This document shows positions 17,619-30,800 of a DNA stretch of 64,000 bases, one piece after another. This DNA comes from Lachnospiraceae bacterium (GTDB lineage: Bacteria > Bacillota > Clostridia > Lachnospirales > Lachnospiraceae), in assembly GCA_009911185.1 (NCBI GenBank), contig QXWW01000008.1, forward strand, positions 62,001-126,000, written 5' to 3'. The position numbers were made by a program, and so were the translations under genes. The notes beneath the pieces were generated by a model that was given only the letters and a program-made list of their open reading frames with translations, was not told the origin of the DNA and did no database searches. Numbering within the stretch: position 1 is the first letter of the stretch; each line of letters begins with the position of its first letter.

Positions 17619-18605
17619 TTAATCCATATCCATCAATTCCTGCATCAGATTCGTATAGTCTGTCCTCTTATCTTTCAGGAATTTAATGGCCGTGGAAGGA
17701 TGGCTGTTTAAGATTCCGGTAAGCAGATAAGGAATATCGTACCCCCATACAACTCCTTCCTCTTTGAGCTTCAGCATATGCTTTTCTACAAAACGTATCA
17801 TCGGAATTTCATTATATTTTGGATTCTTAAGAAAACTAAGAAGTGCCTCCAAAAAGCAGTTTCCTGCCCCGCGCCCCATACCGCTTACCGTAGCGTCCAA
17901 AAGGCATATCCCCATACGGCACGCCTCAATGGTATTGGCAAACGCAAGCTGCTGATTATTATGCGCATGGATTCCCACCGTCTTTCCCGCCGCGTCTGCC
18001 GCCTCCACATATTTCTGCGACAATTTCGTAATTTGCTCTGGATAAAAAGAACCAAAGCTGTCCACCAGATATATCACATCCACAGAACTTTTAGCCAAAA
18101 GCTGCAGCGCCGCGTCCAGATCATCGCTGTTCACCTTAGATACCGCCATAATATTTACTGTCACTTCATATCCCTTTTTCTTAAGATGCTCTATCATCTC
18201 CACGGCAGCCGGAATCTGATGAATATAGGTAGCTACCCTTACAAGGTCGATGACACTGTCTTTTTTGGGAAGAATATCCTTCTTATAATCGCAGCGCCCT
18301 ACATCTGCCATCACGGAAATTTTTAAGGACGACTTGTTATCTCCCACAACGGCGCGGATATCCTTTTCCTCACAAAACTTCCACTTTCCAAAATCCCTGG
18401 GATCAAATAACTCTTTCGACGCCTTATAGCCAAACTCCATATAGTCGACGCCCGCCCTTTTATTCGCTTCATACAGATCCCGCACAAAATCGTCGGAAAA
18501 TGCAAAATTATTTACAAGCCCCCCATCACGCATCGTACAGTCCAAAACCTTAATATCCGGGCTGTAATCCATCAATGTTCTCTTATTATAATTCTCAATC
18601 TGCAT
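17619..18605 (-). CDS. Aldolase-like DRE-TIM metalloenzyme (HMGL-like)
   Basis: This 328-residue protein has a TIM-barrel of the DRE-TIM metallolyase superfamily, which includes 4-hydroxy-2-oxovalerate aldolase and isopropylmalate synthase. The metal-binding signature is VLDCTMRDGG near the N-terminus and the two metal histidines are in GIHAHNNQQLAFANT; SGMGRGAGN is the glycine loop. The start at 18605 is chosen for the GGAGG eight bases upstream; the longer frame to 18683 has no such site. The partner acetaldehyde dehydrogenase of the classical pathway is missing, and no neighbour points to a pathway, so the substrate is unknown. Transcription is probably controlled, because tandem operator-like repeats lie between its promoter and start. 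Confidence 0.8.
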   Translation of the reverse strand: MQIENYNKRTLMDYSPDIKVLDCTMRDGGLVNNFAFSDDFVRDLYEANKRAGVDYMEFGYKASKELFDPRDFGKWKFCEEKDIRAVVGDNKSSLKISVMADVGRCDYKKDILPKKDSVIDLVRVATYIHQIPAAVEMIEHLKKKGYEVTVNIMAVSKVNSDDLDAALQLLAKSSVDVIYLVDSFGSFYPEQITKLSQKYVEAADAAGKTVGIHAHNNQQLAFANTIEACRMGICLLDATVSGMGRGAGNCFLEALLSFLKNPKYNEIPMIRFVEKHMLKLKEEGVVWGYDIPYLLTGILNSHPSTAIKFLKDKRTDYTNLMQELMDMD

Positions 18606-18690
18606 GTTCATTTCCTCCATCCCGTGTCCCGCCAGCGCAAAAATGCTGTCCGCGGATGAATCTCCGAAAAACAACATCTTCATGCTTGCG

Positions 18691-18720
18691 CTTTAAATTG
18701 TTAAACTTTAAACCGTTAAA
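18691..18720 (-). promoter_or_regulatory. Tandem 15-bp operator-like repeats
   Basis: CTTTAAATTGTTAAA (18691-18705) and CTTTAAACCGTTAAA (18706-18720) are adjacent direct repeats with 13 of 15 identical bases. Each is itself nearly palindromic (TTTAA, four bases, TTAAA). They begin about two bases after the predicted transcription start of the aldolase gene, an expected position for a repressor site. Confidence 0.65.
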
Positions 18721-18728
18721 GTATCTAC

Positions 18729-18757
18729 ATCATACTAAAGAAAGGTCTTCTTGTCAA
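18729..18757 (-). promoter_or_regulatory. Sigma-A promoter of the aldolase gene
   Basis: On the minus strand TTGACA (18752-18757), 17 bases, TATGAT (18729-18734). It lies in the gap between the hybrid kinase and the aldolase genes, so the aldolase is transcribed on its own. Confidence 0.8.
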
Positions 18758-18776
18758 TGCTTTTCGAGAAATTGTG

Positions 18777-21716
<2,940 letters not shown>

Positions 21717-21762
21717 CCCAAATTCCTCCCTGACAATTCCTGACTCAATCATCTATGTTGTT

Positions 21763-21791
21763 ATTATACTACTGGCACTCTCACAAATCAA
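21763..21791 (-). promoter_or_regulatory. Promoter of the hybrid kinase gene
   Basis: TTGATT (21786-21791), 17 bases, TATAAT (21763-21768) on the minus strand, 47 bases before the start codon. Confidence 0.7.
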
Positions 21792-21804
21792 TGTCCATAA
21801 AATA

Positions 21805-22437
21805 TTAACTCTTAGCCGCCCCTCTTTTGTATTCTCTGATCTGCGCTTCAATTTGGGTATAGTCCCTCTCAAACAATTCCTGGCTAACCTGGAAAGAAAG
21901 CTTTTCCCTTGGCACCTTGAGCAGGATTTTCTCTATTACGAACTGCTTGCTTTTCTCTTTGTAGCGCGGCATCTGATTTAATTCCTGTATATGGGCAAGC
22001 TCCGGCCTCCACAACAGGCTCATTTTTTTCTTCCAGTCCACTTTGCGATTTTCCCCCGGTTCGCGCAATATATAAAAATCCGGTCTTCCCTGTACGGATT
22101 CCACCGTAATAATCCCCCACCAGTCCGGCACGTGCTTTGCAATATGATGAGCGTGGCTGGTTCCCGCCACGATATAATTATAATCGCAATACTGGTTATA
22201 ATCCCCCACCTGGCGTTTTAACCTTGCATAGGTATCCGCATCGCTTTTAATCTCCAAACCACAGACCGCACGGGGCAGGATCATTATCACATCCGCACGG
22301 GAGCTTCCTATCCTCTTTTCTTCTATCATACGGACTTTTCCATAATATTCTTCCAGAAATTCAAATAATGGTTCCCGGATATCTCTGTCATACAACATCT
22401 TTTTCTCTTTCTGTATACAAAAGTTTTCATCTTTCAC
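21805..22437 (-). CDS. sce7726-like protein, possible PD-(D/E)XK nuclease fold
   Basis: This 210-residue protein resembles the sce7726 family. The sequence SSRADVIMI followed by CGLEIKSDADTYARLKRQVGDY has the D...ExK arrangement of PD-(D/E)XK nuclease-like folds, where the aspartate and EIK would bind metal. Whether it is an active nuclease is unknown. A second start at MLYDRDIREPL (14 codons inside) is equally plausible, as neither has a strong ribosome binding site. It is divergent from padR and lies upstream of the hybrid kinase. No toxin, restriction or phage partner is adjacent. Confidence 0.6.
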   Translation of the reverse strand: MKDENFCIQKEKKMLYDRDIREPLFEFLEEYYGKVRMIEEKRIGSSRADVIMILPRAVCGLEIKSDADTYARLKRQVGDYNQYCDYNYIVAGTSHAHHIAKHVPDWWGIITVESVQGRPDFYILREPGENRKVDWKKKMSLLWRPELAHIQELNQMPRYKEKSKQFVIEKILLKVPREKLSFQVSQELFERDYTQIEAQIREYKRGAAKS

Positions 22438-22542
22438 TTTCGATTCTGAAATATTTTATAGTTTAAATGAAGTGTATGCAATTTTTCATTCCTTGTCAAT
22501 ACCTGTCTAAAAACTATAAACAGATGATTGCCGCAAATTTTC

Positions 22543-22571
22543 TTGACATATTTAAATTCTCCGTATATAAT
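22543..22571 (+). promoter_or_regulatory. Sigma-A promoter of padR
   Basis: Perfect TTGACA (22543-22548), 17 bases, perfect TATAAT (22566-22571). This is the only promoter in the window with two exact consensus hexamers and ideal spacing. Confidence 0.88.
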
Positions 22572-22577
22572 TTATTA

Positions 22578-22595
22578 TATAGTTCAACTGTATAG
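22578..22595 (+). promoter_or_regulatory. Putative PadR operator
   Basis: TATAGTTCAACTGTATAG is a near-palindrome (TATAGTT against AACTATA with one extra base) overlapping the expected transcription start of padR. Related TATAGTT words occur upstream near 22455. Autorepression is usual for this regulator class. Confidence 0.5.
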
Positions 22596-22627
22596 TTTTG
22601 CTGTATAATCACAAAAGGAGCAATTAC

Positions 22628-22939
22628 ATGAATTTAAGCAGTTATCTTCCCCTCACAGAAACCACCTGGTATATCCTGATAGCGCTAACAGAGCCAGGAC
22701 ACGGTTACTACATTATGCAGAAAGTGGAAACATTGAGCAGGGGTACGGTACGGATTGCCGCCGGAACCATGTACGGTGCCATTGAGCATTTGTTAAAACA
22801 AAAATTCATTAAATCTATAAAAAGTGAAGATAAAAGACGGAAGGTCTATCAGATCACAGAACTTGGCACAGAAGTGCTGAAGCTGGAAGCAGAACGACTC
22901 CGGCATCTGGTTCAGGTAGCTGAAAATCACGCTTTATAA
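22628..22939 (+). CDS. PadR-family transcriptional regulator
   Basis: This is a 103-residue small winged-helix regulator. The start at 22628 (MNLSSYLPLTETTWYIL) follows AAAGGAG; the reading frame extends upstream to a TTG inside the -10 to operator region, which I reject. The motifs LTEPGHGYYIMQKVE and AAGTMYGAIEHLLKQKFI are typical of the PadR DNA-binding domain, and the C-terminal helix for dimerisation is short. It has its own strong promoter and precedes a DUF2812 membrane protein by 44 bases, a pairing common in Firmicutes in which the PadR protein represses the operon. The inducing signal is unknown. Confidence 0.9.
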   Translation: MNLSSYLPLTETTWYILIALTEPGHGYYIMQKVETLSRGTVRIAAGTMYGAIEHLLKQKFIKSIKSEDKRRKVYQITELGTEVLKLEAERLRHLVQVAENHAL

Positions 22940-22983
22940 AACCAGACGTCCAGTCTGTAAAATAACAAGAAAGGAGATTCCCT

Positions 22984-23619
22984 ATGATTCGGCACAAATT
23001 ATTCTTTACAAATATCACCAAAGAAGAAAACTGGATCAATCGCACAATTGCCCAGGGCTACCGCCTGGAACAAGTAATTCCAGGACGGTACAAATTTCAG
23101 AAACTCACGGATGTATCCAATCTTCCTCTGGTAAGAATTGACTACCGCACCTTTTCCAGTCAGGAACAATTCACGGACTACCTGACGTTGTATGAAGATT
23201 ATGGCTGGCGCCACATTGCAGGAAACAGATCCGAGGGCATCCAGTATTTTGAAAAGACGCGCGCAGACTGTCAGGAGGAAATTTTTTCAGATTCTATTTC
23301 CAAAGCCAGCCGCTACCGCAGGATTTTCAATCTGCAGATAGCGCTTTTTGCCGTAAATCTGTCCTTGCTGGTAATCATGTTCTGCACCGGTCTGTTTCAT
23401 TTACCCTCTTTCTCAAATTGGAAAGAACTGTATTACACACCCGGACTGTGGCAGATGAACGGGGGACAATTTCTGCTGGCATTTCTTTTTGAGACGCCCT
23501 TTGCCATTGGCCGGGCATTTGGCGGTCTTGCAAGTCTGCTTTTTTTTATCATCGTGGTATGCTTCGGCTTCTTTGGATGCAAAGCATTCTACCACTACTG
23601 GAAAGAAAAGAAACTGTAA
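22984..23619 (+). CDS. DUF2812 membrane protein, PadR partner
   Basis: A 211-residue protein with a soluble N-terminal DUF2812 region (about 1-115, with FTNITKEENWINRTIAQGYRL and YEDYGWRHIAG) followed by two hydrophobic helices, about 120-140 and 160-200 (the second broad, possibly two segments). A GAAAGGAG site precedes the ATG. It is co-transcribed with padR. Proteins of this family are thought to sense envelope or antimicrobial stress together with their PadR partner, but no biochemical function is established. It meets pdaA tail to tail, with no gap at all between the stop codons. Confidence 0.85.
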   Translation: MIRHKLFFTNITKEENWINRTIAQGYRLEQVIPGRYKFQKLTDVSNLPLVRIDYRTFSSQEQFTDYLTLYEDYGWRHIAGNRSEGIQYFEKTRADCQEEIFSDSISKASRYRRIFNLQIALFAVNLSLLVIMFCTGLFHLPSFSNWKELYYTPGLWQMNGGQFLLAFLFETPFAIGRAFGGLASLLFFIIVVCFGFFGCKAFYHYWKEKKL

Positions 23620-24429
23620 TCAACCTGCCAGTTCATCCAGAGATTTGAAAGTATATCCCATCTCCTCCCATTTTGTCAAAAGCTCATCAATAATCTCACC
23701 GTTGGTTCTGGACGTATTATGTAAGAGCACAACGGCACCCGGATGCACCCGTTTCAGCAGTTTGTCAAAGGCTTCTTCATGGCTGGGCTGACTGTCCTGG
23801 TTCCAGTCCACATAGGCCAGACTCCAGAAAAAAGTCTTATACCCCAGGTCTTTGGCAATCTGCAGATTGTTCTCACTGTATTTTCCCTGTGGCGGACGGT
23901 AATATTTGGTCATCGGCGTTCCCACCGTCTGCTCATACAAGGTTTCCAATTCTCCCAGCTCTTTGGCAAATTCATCCTTGTTCATCTGGGACATATCCGG
24001 ATGATGAAAGCTGTGATTTCCCACAATATGTCCTTCCTCAACCATGCGCTTCACCAAATCCGGACTGGTAGACAGATAATTTCCCACAATAAAAAATGCG
24101 GCTTTGGCATTATGCTTTTTCAAAGCATCCAAAATCGGCGGCGTATTGCCATTTTCAAATCCACAGTCAAAAGTAAGATACAGTACTTTATCCTGCGTAT
24201 CCTGAGCATAAAAGGCGTCATATTTTGCCATTTCCTCAAAGGTAGCGTTTGCTACCGGCGGCTTTCCTTCCTCCTGGAAGCTTAACCCCCAATTATCTGC
24301 CTCCGGCCGGATTGCCGTAGCCGCCGCCGGCACTATCTGGGCGGCAAAACGTCCCAGAAAAAAAGCCCCCACAAACAGCGCCGCTACCAAAAAGAACGAT
24401 TTTGCTTCTAATTTTTTCCACACAAGCAT
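23620..24429 (-). CDS. pdaA: PdaA-like polysaccharide deacetylase
   Basis: This NodB-fold enzyme removes acetyl groups from peptidoglycan N-acetylmuramic acid, the step leading to muramic delta-lactam in spore cortex. The start at 24429 (MLVWKKLEAKSFFLV) has AGGAGG upstream and leaves 269 residues with a signal anchor at about 8-30. Motif 1 reads LTFDCGFENG, with cysteine where most deacetylases have the second aspartate; this TFDCG/N variant is a known feature of the PdaA branch. The metal histidines are in GNHSFHHPDM, and motif 3 is YYRPPQGKYS. The sporulation role is inferred from that signature and from other spore genes in the window. Confidence 0.88.
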   Translation of the reverse strand: MLVWKKLEAKSFFLVAALFVGAFFLGRFAAQIVPAAATAIRPEADNWGLSFQEEGKPPVANATFEEMAKYDAFYAQDTQDKVLYLTFDCGFENGNTPPILDALKKHNAKAAFFIVGNYLSTSPDLVKRMVEEGHIVGNHSFHHPDMSQMNKDEFAKELGELETLYEQTVGTPMTKYYRPPQGKYSENNLQIAKDLGYKTFFWSLAYVDWNQDSQPSHEEAFDKLLKRVHPGAVVLLHNTSRTNGEIIDELLTKWEEMGYTFKSLDELAG

Positions 24430-24513
24430 CACTCCATGCCCTCCTGTAAACTGAAGGGCAGTTTTCTTTTTATTACATATATATTTACAAAAGAAGTGTT
24501 TCATTCCCAAAAA

Positions 24514-24746
24514 AACAAAATGGGCAAGCCCACTTCAACTCCCCTTCCCCCTCATTCTTGAGGGGCCGCACACTTTGACGCGCCGGATGCTTATTGCGCA
24601 GCAATAACATACTTCCTGCATCCATGCGGATTGTCCTAAGGGGTACCGTGCTTGCACGGGGGATTCCTTAGGACAGTTAGGTTCCGTTTTTTATCTTATA
24701 GGAAAGATACTTTCGTGCTTTAAAGTAACAAGTTATTTCCTATAAG
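24514..24746 (-). repeat. Structured intergenic repeat, copy A (candidate ncRNA or leader)
   Basis: Shares three blocks with 39379-39531: AACAAA with a TGGGCAAGCCCA hairpin (24521-24532), a 41-base core (24582-24622, 40 of 41 identical) and AGGAAAGATACTTTC (24700-24714). The core folds as nested arms GGATGC/GCATCC and TTATTGC/GCAATAA. The third block sits inside a perfect 11-bp stem (24695-24705 with 24736-24746). Copy A alone has an extra 10-bp stem TGTCCTAAGG/CCTTAGGACA around 24633-24675. On the minus strand the element ends in TGGGCTTGCCCA followed by a T-rich tail, like an intrinsic terminator, about 90 bases before pdaA. The remainder of the gap from 24430 is empty. Confidence 0.7.
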
Positions 24747-24750
24747 AAAA

Positions 24751-24788
24751 GAAAACCGGGAACAGCATTGTTACTGTTCCCGGTTTTC
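24751..24788 (-). terminator. Strong terminator after the GH2 gene
   Basis: A perfect 15-bp stem, GAAAACCGGGAACAG with CTGTTCCCGGTTTTC, with an 8-base loop. The flanking T-rich bases fit termination of the GH2 transcript on the minus strand. Confidence 0.9.
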
Positions 24789-24814
24789 GTTATTGAACCC
24801 GGCCTACGCCACGA

Positions 24815-27800
24815 TTATCTTTTTACTTTTATTTTCACTGTTTTACTGTAGCTGCTGCTGTATATGGTCTTTTTCCCAGACTTTGCATAAGCGCGCACTT
24901 TTACGTAGTACGTCTTGTTCTTCTTCAGGTTTTTCAACGTGACAGTTGTCTTGTTCGTCTTTTGTTTCTTCGCTGATTTAAACTTTTTATTCGTTGCATA
25001 AGTAATCTCATATCCTTTTGCACCGGTTGATTTCTTCAGCTTAAGAACCAGCTTTCTGCCTGCTTTATTGCTAATCTTCGCAATCTTACTTGCCTTTGGC
25101 AGAATATCAAACACGACGTTTTTGGTCCCCGTGTAGTTTCCTATACCAGTGATCTTAATTTTACCCTGGCCCACCTTCTTATTGTTGCTGTAGGAAACTT
25201 TATAGTCCGTGTTTAATTTCAGTTTCGTACCGTTATACGTTACCGTCACCGCCGGTTTGCGCTGTTTTCCATTATACGTTGTCTTCGCCACTTTCACTGT
25301 TGCGGACGTAATGGAAATCGGCGTAGACGCCGGGGCGTTTTCTACCCATCTTGCCGTTAAGGTAAGATCAGAGGTAATTACGGTATTAAAATCAAATGCT
25401 GCTGCCGCTCCCTGTGCATACCAGCCTGCAAATGTATAGCCGGCTCTTACCGGATCGACAGGTTTTTGTACGGGATTGCCCTTTATTACTGTCTGTGTTG
25501 TGGCTGCGCTTCCGTTATCCGCGTTGAACGTAACGGTATAGGAAACTGCCTCGCCCGGTCTTGCAAGCGCCTTTACTGCCGCTTCCACCGCCGCTTTCGC
25601 CGCGTCTATTTCTGCCTGTGTCGCCGTGGGGCTTTCTGCCTTTGCTTTGGCGTCTGACAGTACCTGCTGCAGATATGCCCAGCTTTCTGTCGTGTAGTCA
25701 GAAGCATTCAGTTTTTCCGCTGCTGCTACTGCTTCGCCGAGAGCTGTATAATCCTCTACATTAGCGCTAATCTTCTGCCATTTTGCAGTTAAGGTGAGAT
25801 CTGACGTAACAGCGGTTTCAAAATCAAACGCTTCCTCAGCGCCTTCTGCATACCAGCCCTGGAACGTATAACCGAACTTCTCAGGTTCATCCGGCTCGCT
25901 CGCTTTTTCACCGTCTGCTATCTCCTGGGTCTGATTTTCACTGCCGTTATCAGCGTTAAATGTAACCGTAAAAGATACGACAGGCGTATCGCCCTCTTTC
26001 ACAAGAGCTTCTATCGCTGCTTCCACTGCTGCTTTCGCCGCGTCTATTTCTGCCTGTGTCGCCGTAGAGCTTTCCGCTTTGGCTTTGGCGTCTGACAACG
26101 CTCTCTGCAGGTTTGCCCAGCTTTCTTCCGTGTACTCAGAAGCGTTCAGTTTTTCCGCAGCCACTATGGCTGCTCCAAGTCCTTCATAATCGTCTACATT
26201 GGCGCTGATTTTCTGCCATTTTGCAGTTAACGTAAGATTCTCTGTAATGGCTGTTTCAAAATCAAACGCTTCTTCCGCGTCCCCTTTAAACCATCCCTGG
26301 AAGGTATGGCCAAATTTCTCAGGTTCTGCCGGCTGCTGTACTTTTGCGCCATCTGCTACGGTCTGCACCTCGTTTTCACTGCCGTTATCAGCGTTAAACG
26401 TAACCGTATGAGAATCAGAAGGAGTACCGCCTTCTTTCACAAGAGCTTCTATCGCAGCTTCTACTGCCGCTTTTGCTGCGTCTATCTCCGCCTGCGTTGC
26501 CGTAGGACTTTCTGCTTTGGTTTTGGCGTCTGCAAGCGCTTTTTCCAGGTTTGCCCAGCTCTCTGCCGTGTACTCGGAAGCGTCCAGCGCTTCGGCTGCT
26601 GCGACCACTTCGCCAAGAGCTTCATAGTCGTCTACATCTGCACTGTTCTTCTCCCATTTTGCAATTAAGGTGAGATCCTCTGTGACGACTGTTTCAAAAT
26701 CAAACGCTGTCTCTGCATTTTCTGCAAACCAGCCCTGGAACTTATGTCCAATTTTCTCAGGATCGTCTGGTTTTGTCACCGTCTGTCCTTTTACAATTAC
26801 TTTCGTTTCGGTATCCGCTCCGTTTTGGAATGTAATGGTGCAGGCATCGGATGATGCGATCCACTTTGCAGTTAACGTAAGATCTGCCGTAACAGGCGTA
26901 TTAAAATCAAACGCCTCTTCTTCGCCTTCTGCATACCAGCCTGCAAATACAAATCCGTCCTTATTTGGATCTTCCGGTTTTTCTGCTTTTCCGCCTGAAA
27001 CTATGGATACGACAACTGGTTCTGTACCGTTATCGGCATCAAAGGTAACCGTTACGGTTTCCTCTGAAGCCTCAACTTTGACAAGTTTTGCATCTGCCCA
27101 GTCTCCATTGTCATGGCTGTTGCTTACGTTTTTATCCATAACCAGCTTCAGAGTCGTCACACCTGTGACGTCCACGTTGATATATTCTGCCTCGCTGTTC
27201 GTATCTAAAAGCTTTGAACGGTAAAGTTCTGTTTCTTTTCCGTCTTTGGTTCCATAGACGATAAAATACATACCGTCGCCATTCTTGTTTGCTTCTTTCT
27301 TATAATAATCTACGCCCACATATGACTGGAAATAAAGCTTTTCATTCTTCTGCAGCGTCTCATTGACTACGCTGATGTCATAGATAATTTCAGAATCAGC
27401 ATTGGAACCCAGACCCTTTTCAAAAGTCTTCTTCGCGCCGTCTACGGCAAGTGAAATCGGACCGGGCGTTTTATCGTGGCAGTATTTATCCTTCTGTACT
27501 TCTGCCCCTGCCCATCCAGACGTTGCGCTCTCCCATTCTAAGTCTGACAGATAGGTTTCCGTTCCAATGTTGGGACGCTCTTTTATCACTATCTCTGCCG
27601 CTTCCGTACTGATTTCTACGGCCTGATCTTCCGCATCTGTTACTGCCAGATCTGTCAGGGCCAGATTGTAAGTTCCCGCCGCTGCATCTTCTTTTACGGA
27701 AAGTATGATTTCTGCAAACTCTGCCAAAGACGCCGTGCTGTCTGCTGCAGCGGTAAATACATAAATCGTTTTTGCTCCGCTTTGTTCTGTAGTTATCGTT

Positions 27801-30800
27801 CCTGCCGCCGCGTCTTTCAATGTTACCTGCGGATTCTCAAAAACATCTGCATCGTAAGCAAGCGCAAAGCGAATCTCTTTTACCTTTGTCTCTTCTGAAA
27901 GACCTGCAAGTTCCATCTGCGCAACCGCTTTGCCGCCCTGCCATGCGGAACCTGCAGTAAGCAATGCCTGCGCGCTGAGGCTCTCTGCGCTCAGTTTCAC
28001 GGAAGCTTCTGAAATTTCCATATTTCCATTGTCCGTAAACGGCGTCGCGTTTTCCATATAAACTCTTACTTTTTGCGTATAAACGGGTGAAAACTGCATG
28101 GAAACCGCTGTTCCCGCTTTCAGCATCGTTTGTTTGGGAGCTTTCGCCCAATCTGAGCCATCAAAATACTGTACTTCCAATACGGAAGGTACGGCACGTC
28201 CTCTGCTGCTTGAAAAATTCAGGGTAATCAGATTCAGTAACTGCGCTTCTTCCCAGGAAAATTCTACATATTCATTCTTTCTGGAGGCGCTGTTCGCCGG
28301 AAGCAGCACGGAAGCCCCCCGGTTGTACATATTTGTCCAGGTAGTAGCAGTATCCCCATCTACCATTTTCTCTGGATAATTGTTTACGTTACCGGTAAAG
28401 GACGCAGTTGCTGACGCTTTGTTTGTGGCAAGTTCCACATCCGTTTCTACGGCAGCGTCTTCTGTCACGGTTGCTGACGCTTTCTGTGTGCAGCCTTCCA
28501 CTGTTCCTTCTGCTTTCCCCTCTGCCAGCGTTCCCCAGGTAACCTTTTTCATGACGCTGTACTTGCCTGCGTTACTGTTATAATTTACCCGTACTGCCGC
28601 GGGAAGCACCGGGGTCATGCCCGCCGGAACTTTGATAACTACCGGCTCTACCGATTCTTCTGTTCCCGTTACAGAAATGGCTGCCGGAGCGCTGCCTGTC
28701 CCGTCTGCCGTAACCGTTATTGGCACCTGAACCGGTTTTAAATCTTTCGCAGATACTGTCAGCACTGCATTCCCCGCCTCTTTGCCGGATTTTAAGATGA
28801 CAAGCACTTTTCCATTGTAAGCCGTGCGCTCAGAATGAACATTACTTTCCACATTTCCATATTTATAGAGTTCTGTACTCTCCTGTTTGCCGTTGTCTAC
28901 GCCAAAAATTTCTGCGGAACCCGTCACATCAAAACTTACGAGATCCTGTGCGTCCGGCACCATATTGCCGTCTTCGTCGACAATTGTACATTCTACATAA
29001 GAAAGGCTGCTGCCGTCCGCTGCAAGAACCGTCTTATCTGCAGTCGCCTCAATCGTATACGGCGTCTTAGAAGTCGTAACACTGTCTTCCGCCACTGCTT
29101 TGCCGCTTGCATCATATGCTTTTACAGACAAAGTCCCCGGCTCGTACGGTACCGTCCAGGTCAGATGCAGCCTGCCGGAATTTAACTCGCCCTCGTCAAG
29201 CACTGCCCCGTTGCTGGTGTAACCGTTCGGATTGGAACTGTCGCCCCATGATTTGTCATCCTGCGTCTTTTCAGACGTCTCATAATATTTCTTACCATAT
29301 GCTGTTTCTTTTTCATCAAAACTCTTCTTGCCAAGAGATTTTCCGTTTAAGAATAATTCTGCGGAAGGCTGGTTGGTATTTACCCAAACCTCCACTTCTT
29401 CGCCTTCATGCCACTGATCCCAGTTTGTGGGCAATACATGCACCATCGGGGTCTTGGTAATCCACTGGCTCTGATACAGATAGAAGCTGTCTTTGGGGAA
29501 GCCTGCAGTATCAATCGTACCAAAGGAAGATACGCCAACCGGATATACGGCATATGGCGTCGGCTCGCCCAGATAATCAAATCCGCTCCAGATAAACTGT
29601 CCGATAAAACTCTTTCTGTCACGGTCTTTCTTTAAGCCGTACTCATTTGACATCGTCCAGGATGCAAAATCGTTGTCATAATTAGAACCGCCGCGTCTGC
29701 CCGGCGTCTGATTGATGCCTGTATTGGTAAACTGCGGGTCTAAATACACGCCGCGGGAAGAAGTCTGGGAAGAGGATTCCGATTCAAAGAAGAAGGTCTT
29801 CGTTCCCTTTTCCAATAAAGCGTTATTTGCCTCTCCAACGGAGAAGCGGCTCATCAGTCCGTCTACCGATTTGGCCGTATTATAATTCAGTCCATAGCCG
29901 TCAAGCACCTGGTTCACATACCCCCATACGCCTGTCACAGCCGGAACGGAACGCTGCTGGTCGCCGCCCATCAAAACGTAACGGCTTGCGTCGACTGCCT
30001 TAATATCGCTGCTCAAACGCACTGCTTCGGTATATTCGTTGATTGCCGTAGGATTTACCCCCAGCGGATCGTATTTCGTTACGTCATACCAGGACGGTTT
30101 TGTGCCGCAGCCGCGCACCTCGTTGCCGACAGACCAGGCAATAATGGAAGGCTCGTTTCTGTCGCGTTTTACCATTTCCTGAATAACCCAATCGCTCCAG
30201 GTAAGTTTTGCACCGCCATAATTAACAGAAGGCTCCGGAAGCTGCGTATATCCGTTTGGCAGAAGTCCCGCCCAGCCTGCCGGCACCTCCTGGAAGAAGA
30301 AATTGCCAAAATCATACGTTGCTTTGGGTCTTCCCCAACCGTCAAACGCTTCTTCTACCACCAGGATACCTTTTCTCCTGCAGACTTCAATGGCTTGTTT
30401 GGAGGGTGGGCAGTGTGAGGTACGGTAAGCGTTTACGCCCATATCCATCAGTTTCTCAAATTCGCGCTCATAAGCGTCTGTATAACTTGCCGCGCCCACT
30501 GCGCCTGCATCATGATGCAGATCCACGCCCTGCACCTTGGTATATTTTCCGTTTATGTACAATCCGCCGCTGTCAGGGTCGCTTGTGCTTTCCGCCACTT
30601 CCGCCCAGCGGAAACCGTATTCTGTAGTTTCTGAATCAATCAGATGAAATTCATTATCCTCTCCACCATTAATCTGCTGATACAGATCCGTTTTTACCGT
30701 ATACAGATAAGGTTCTCCCAGATTCCAGGGATACCAGAGCTGCACGTTGGAAATTTCAATCGCGTCATTTCCTTCCAGTGCCAGGCTGAATGCCGTCGAT

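Noticed and set aside
22598-22627. Upstream TTG start for padR
   Set aside because: It lies just downstream of the operator-like palindrome and has no ribosome binding site; the ATG at 22628 has AAAGGAG.
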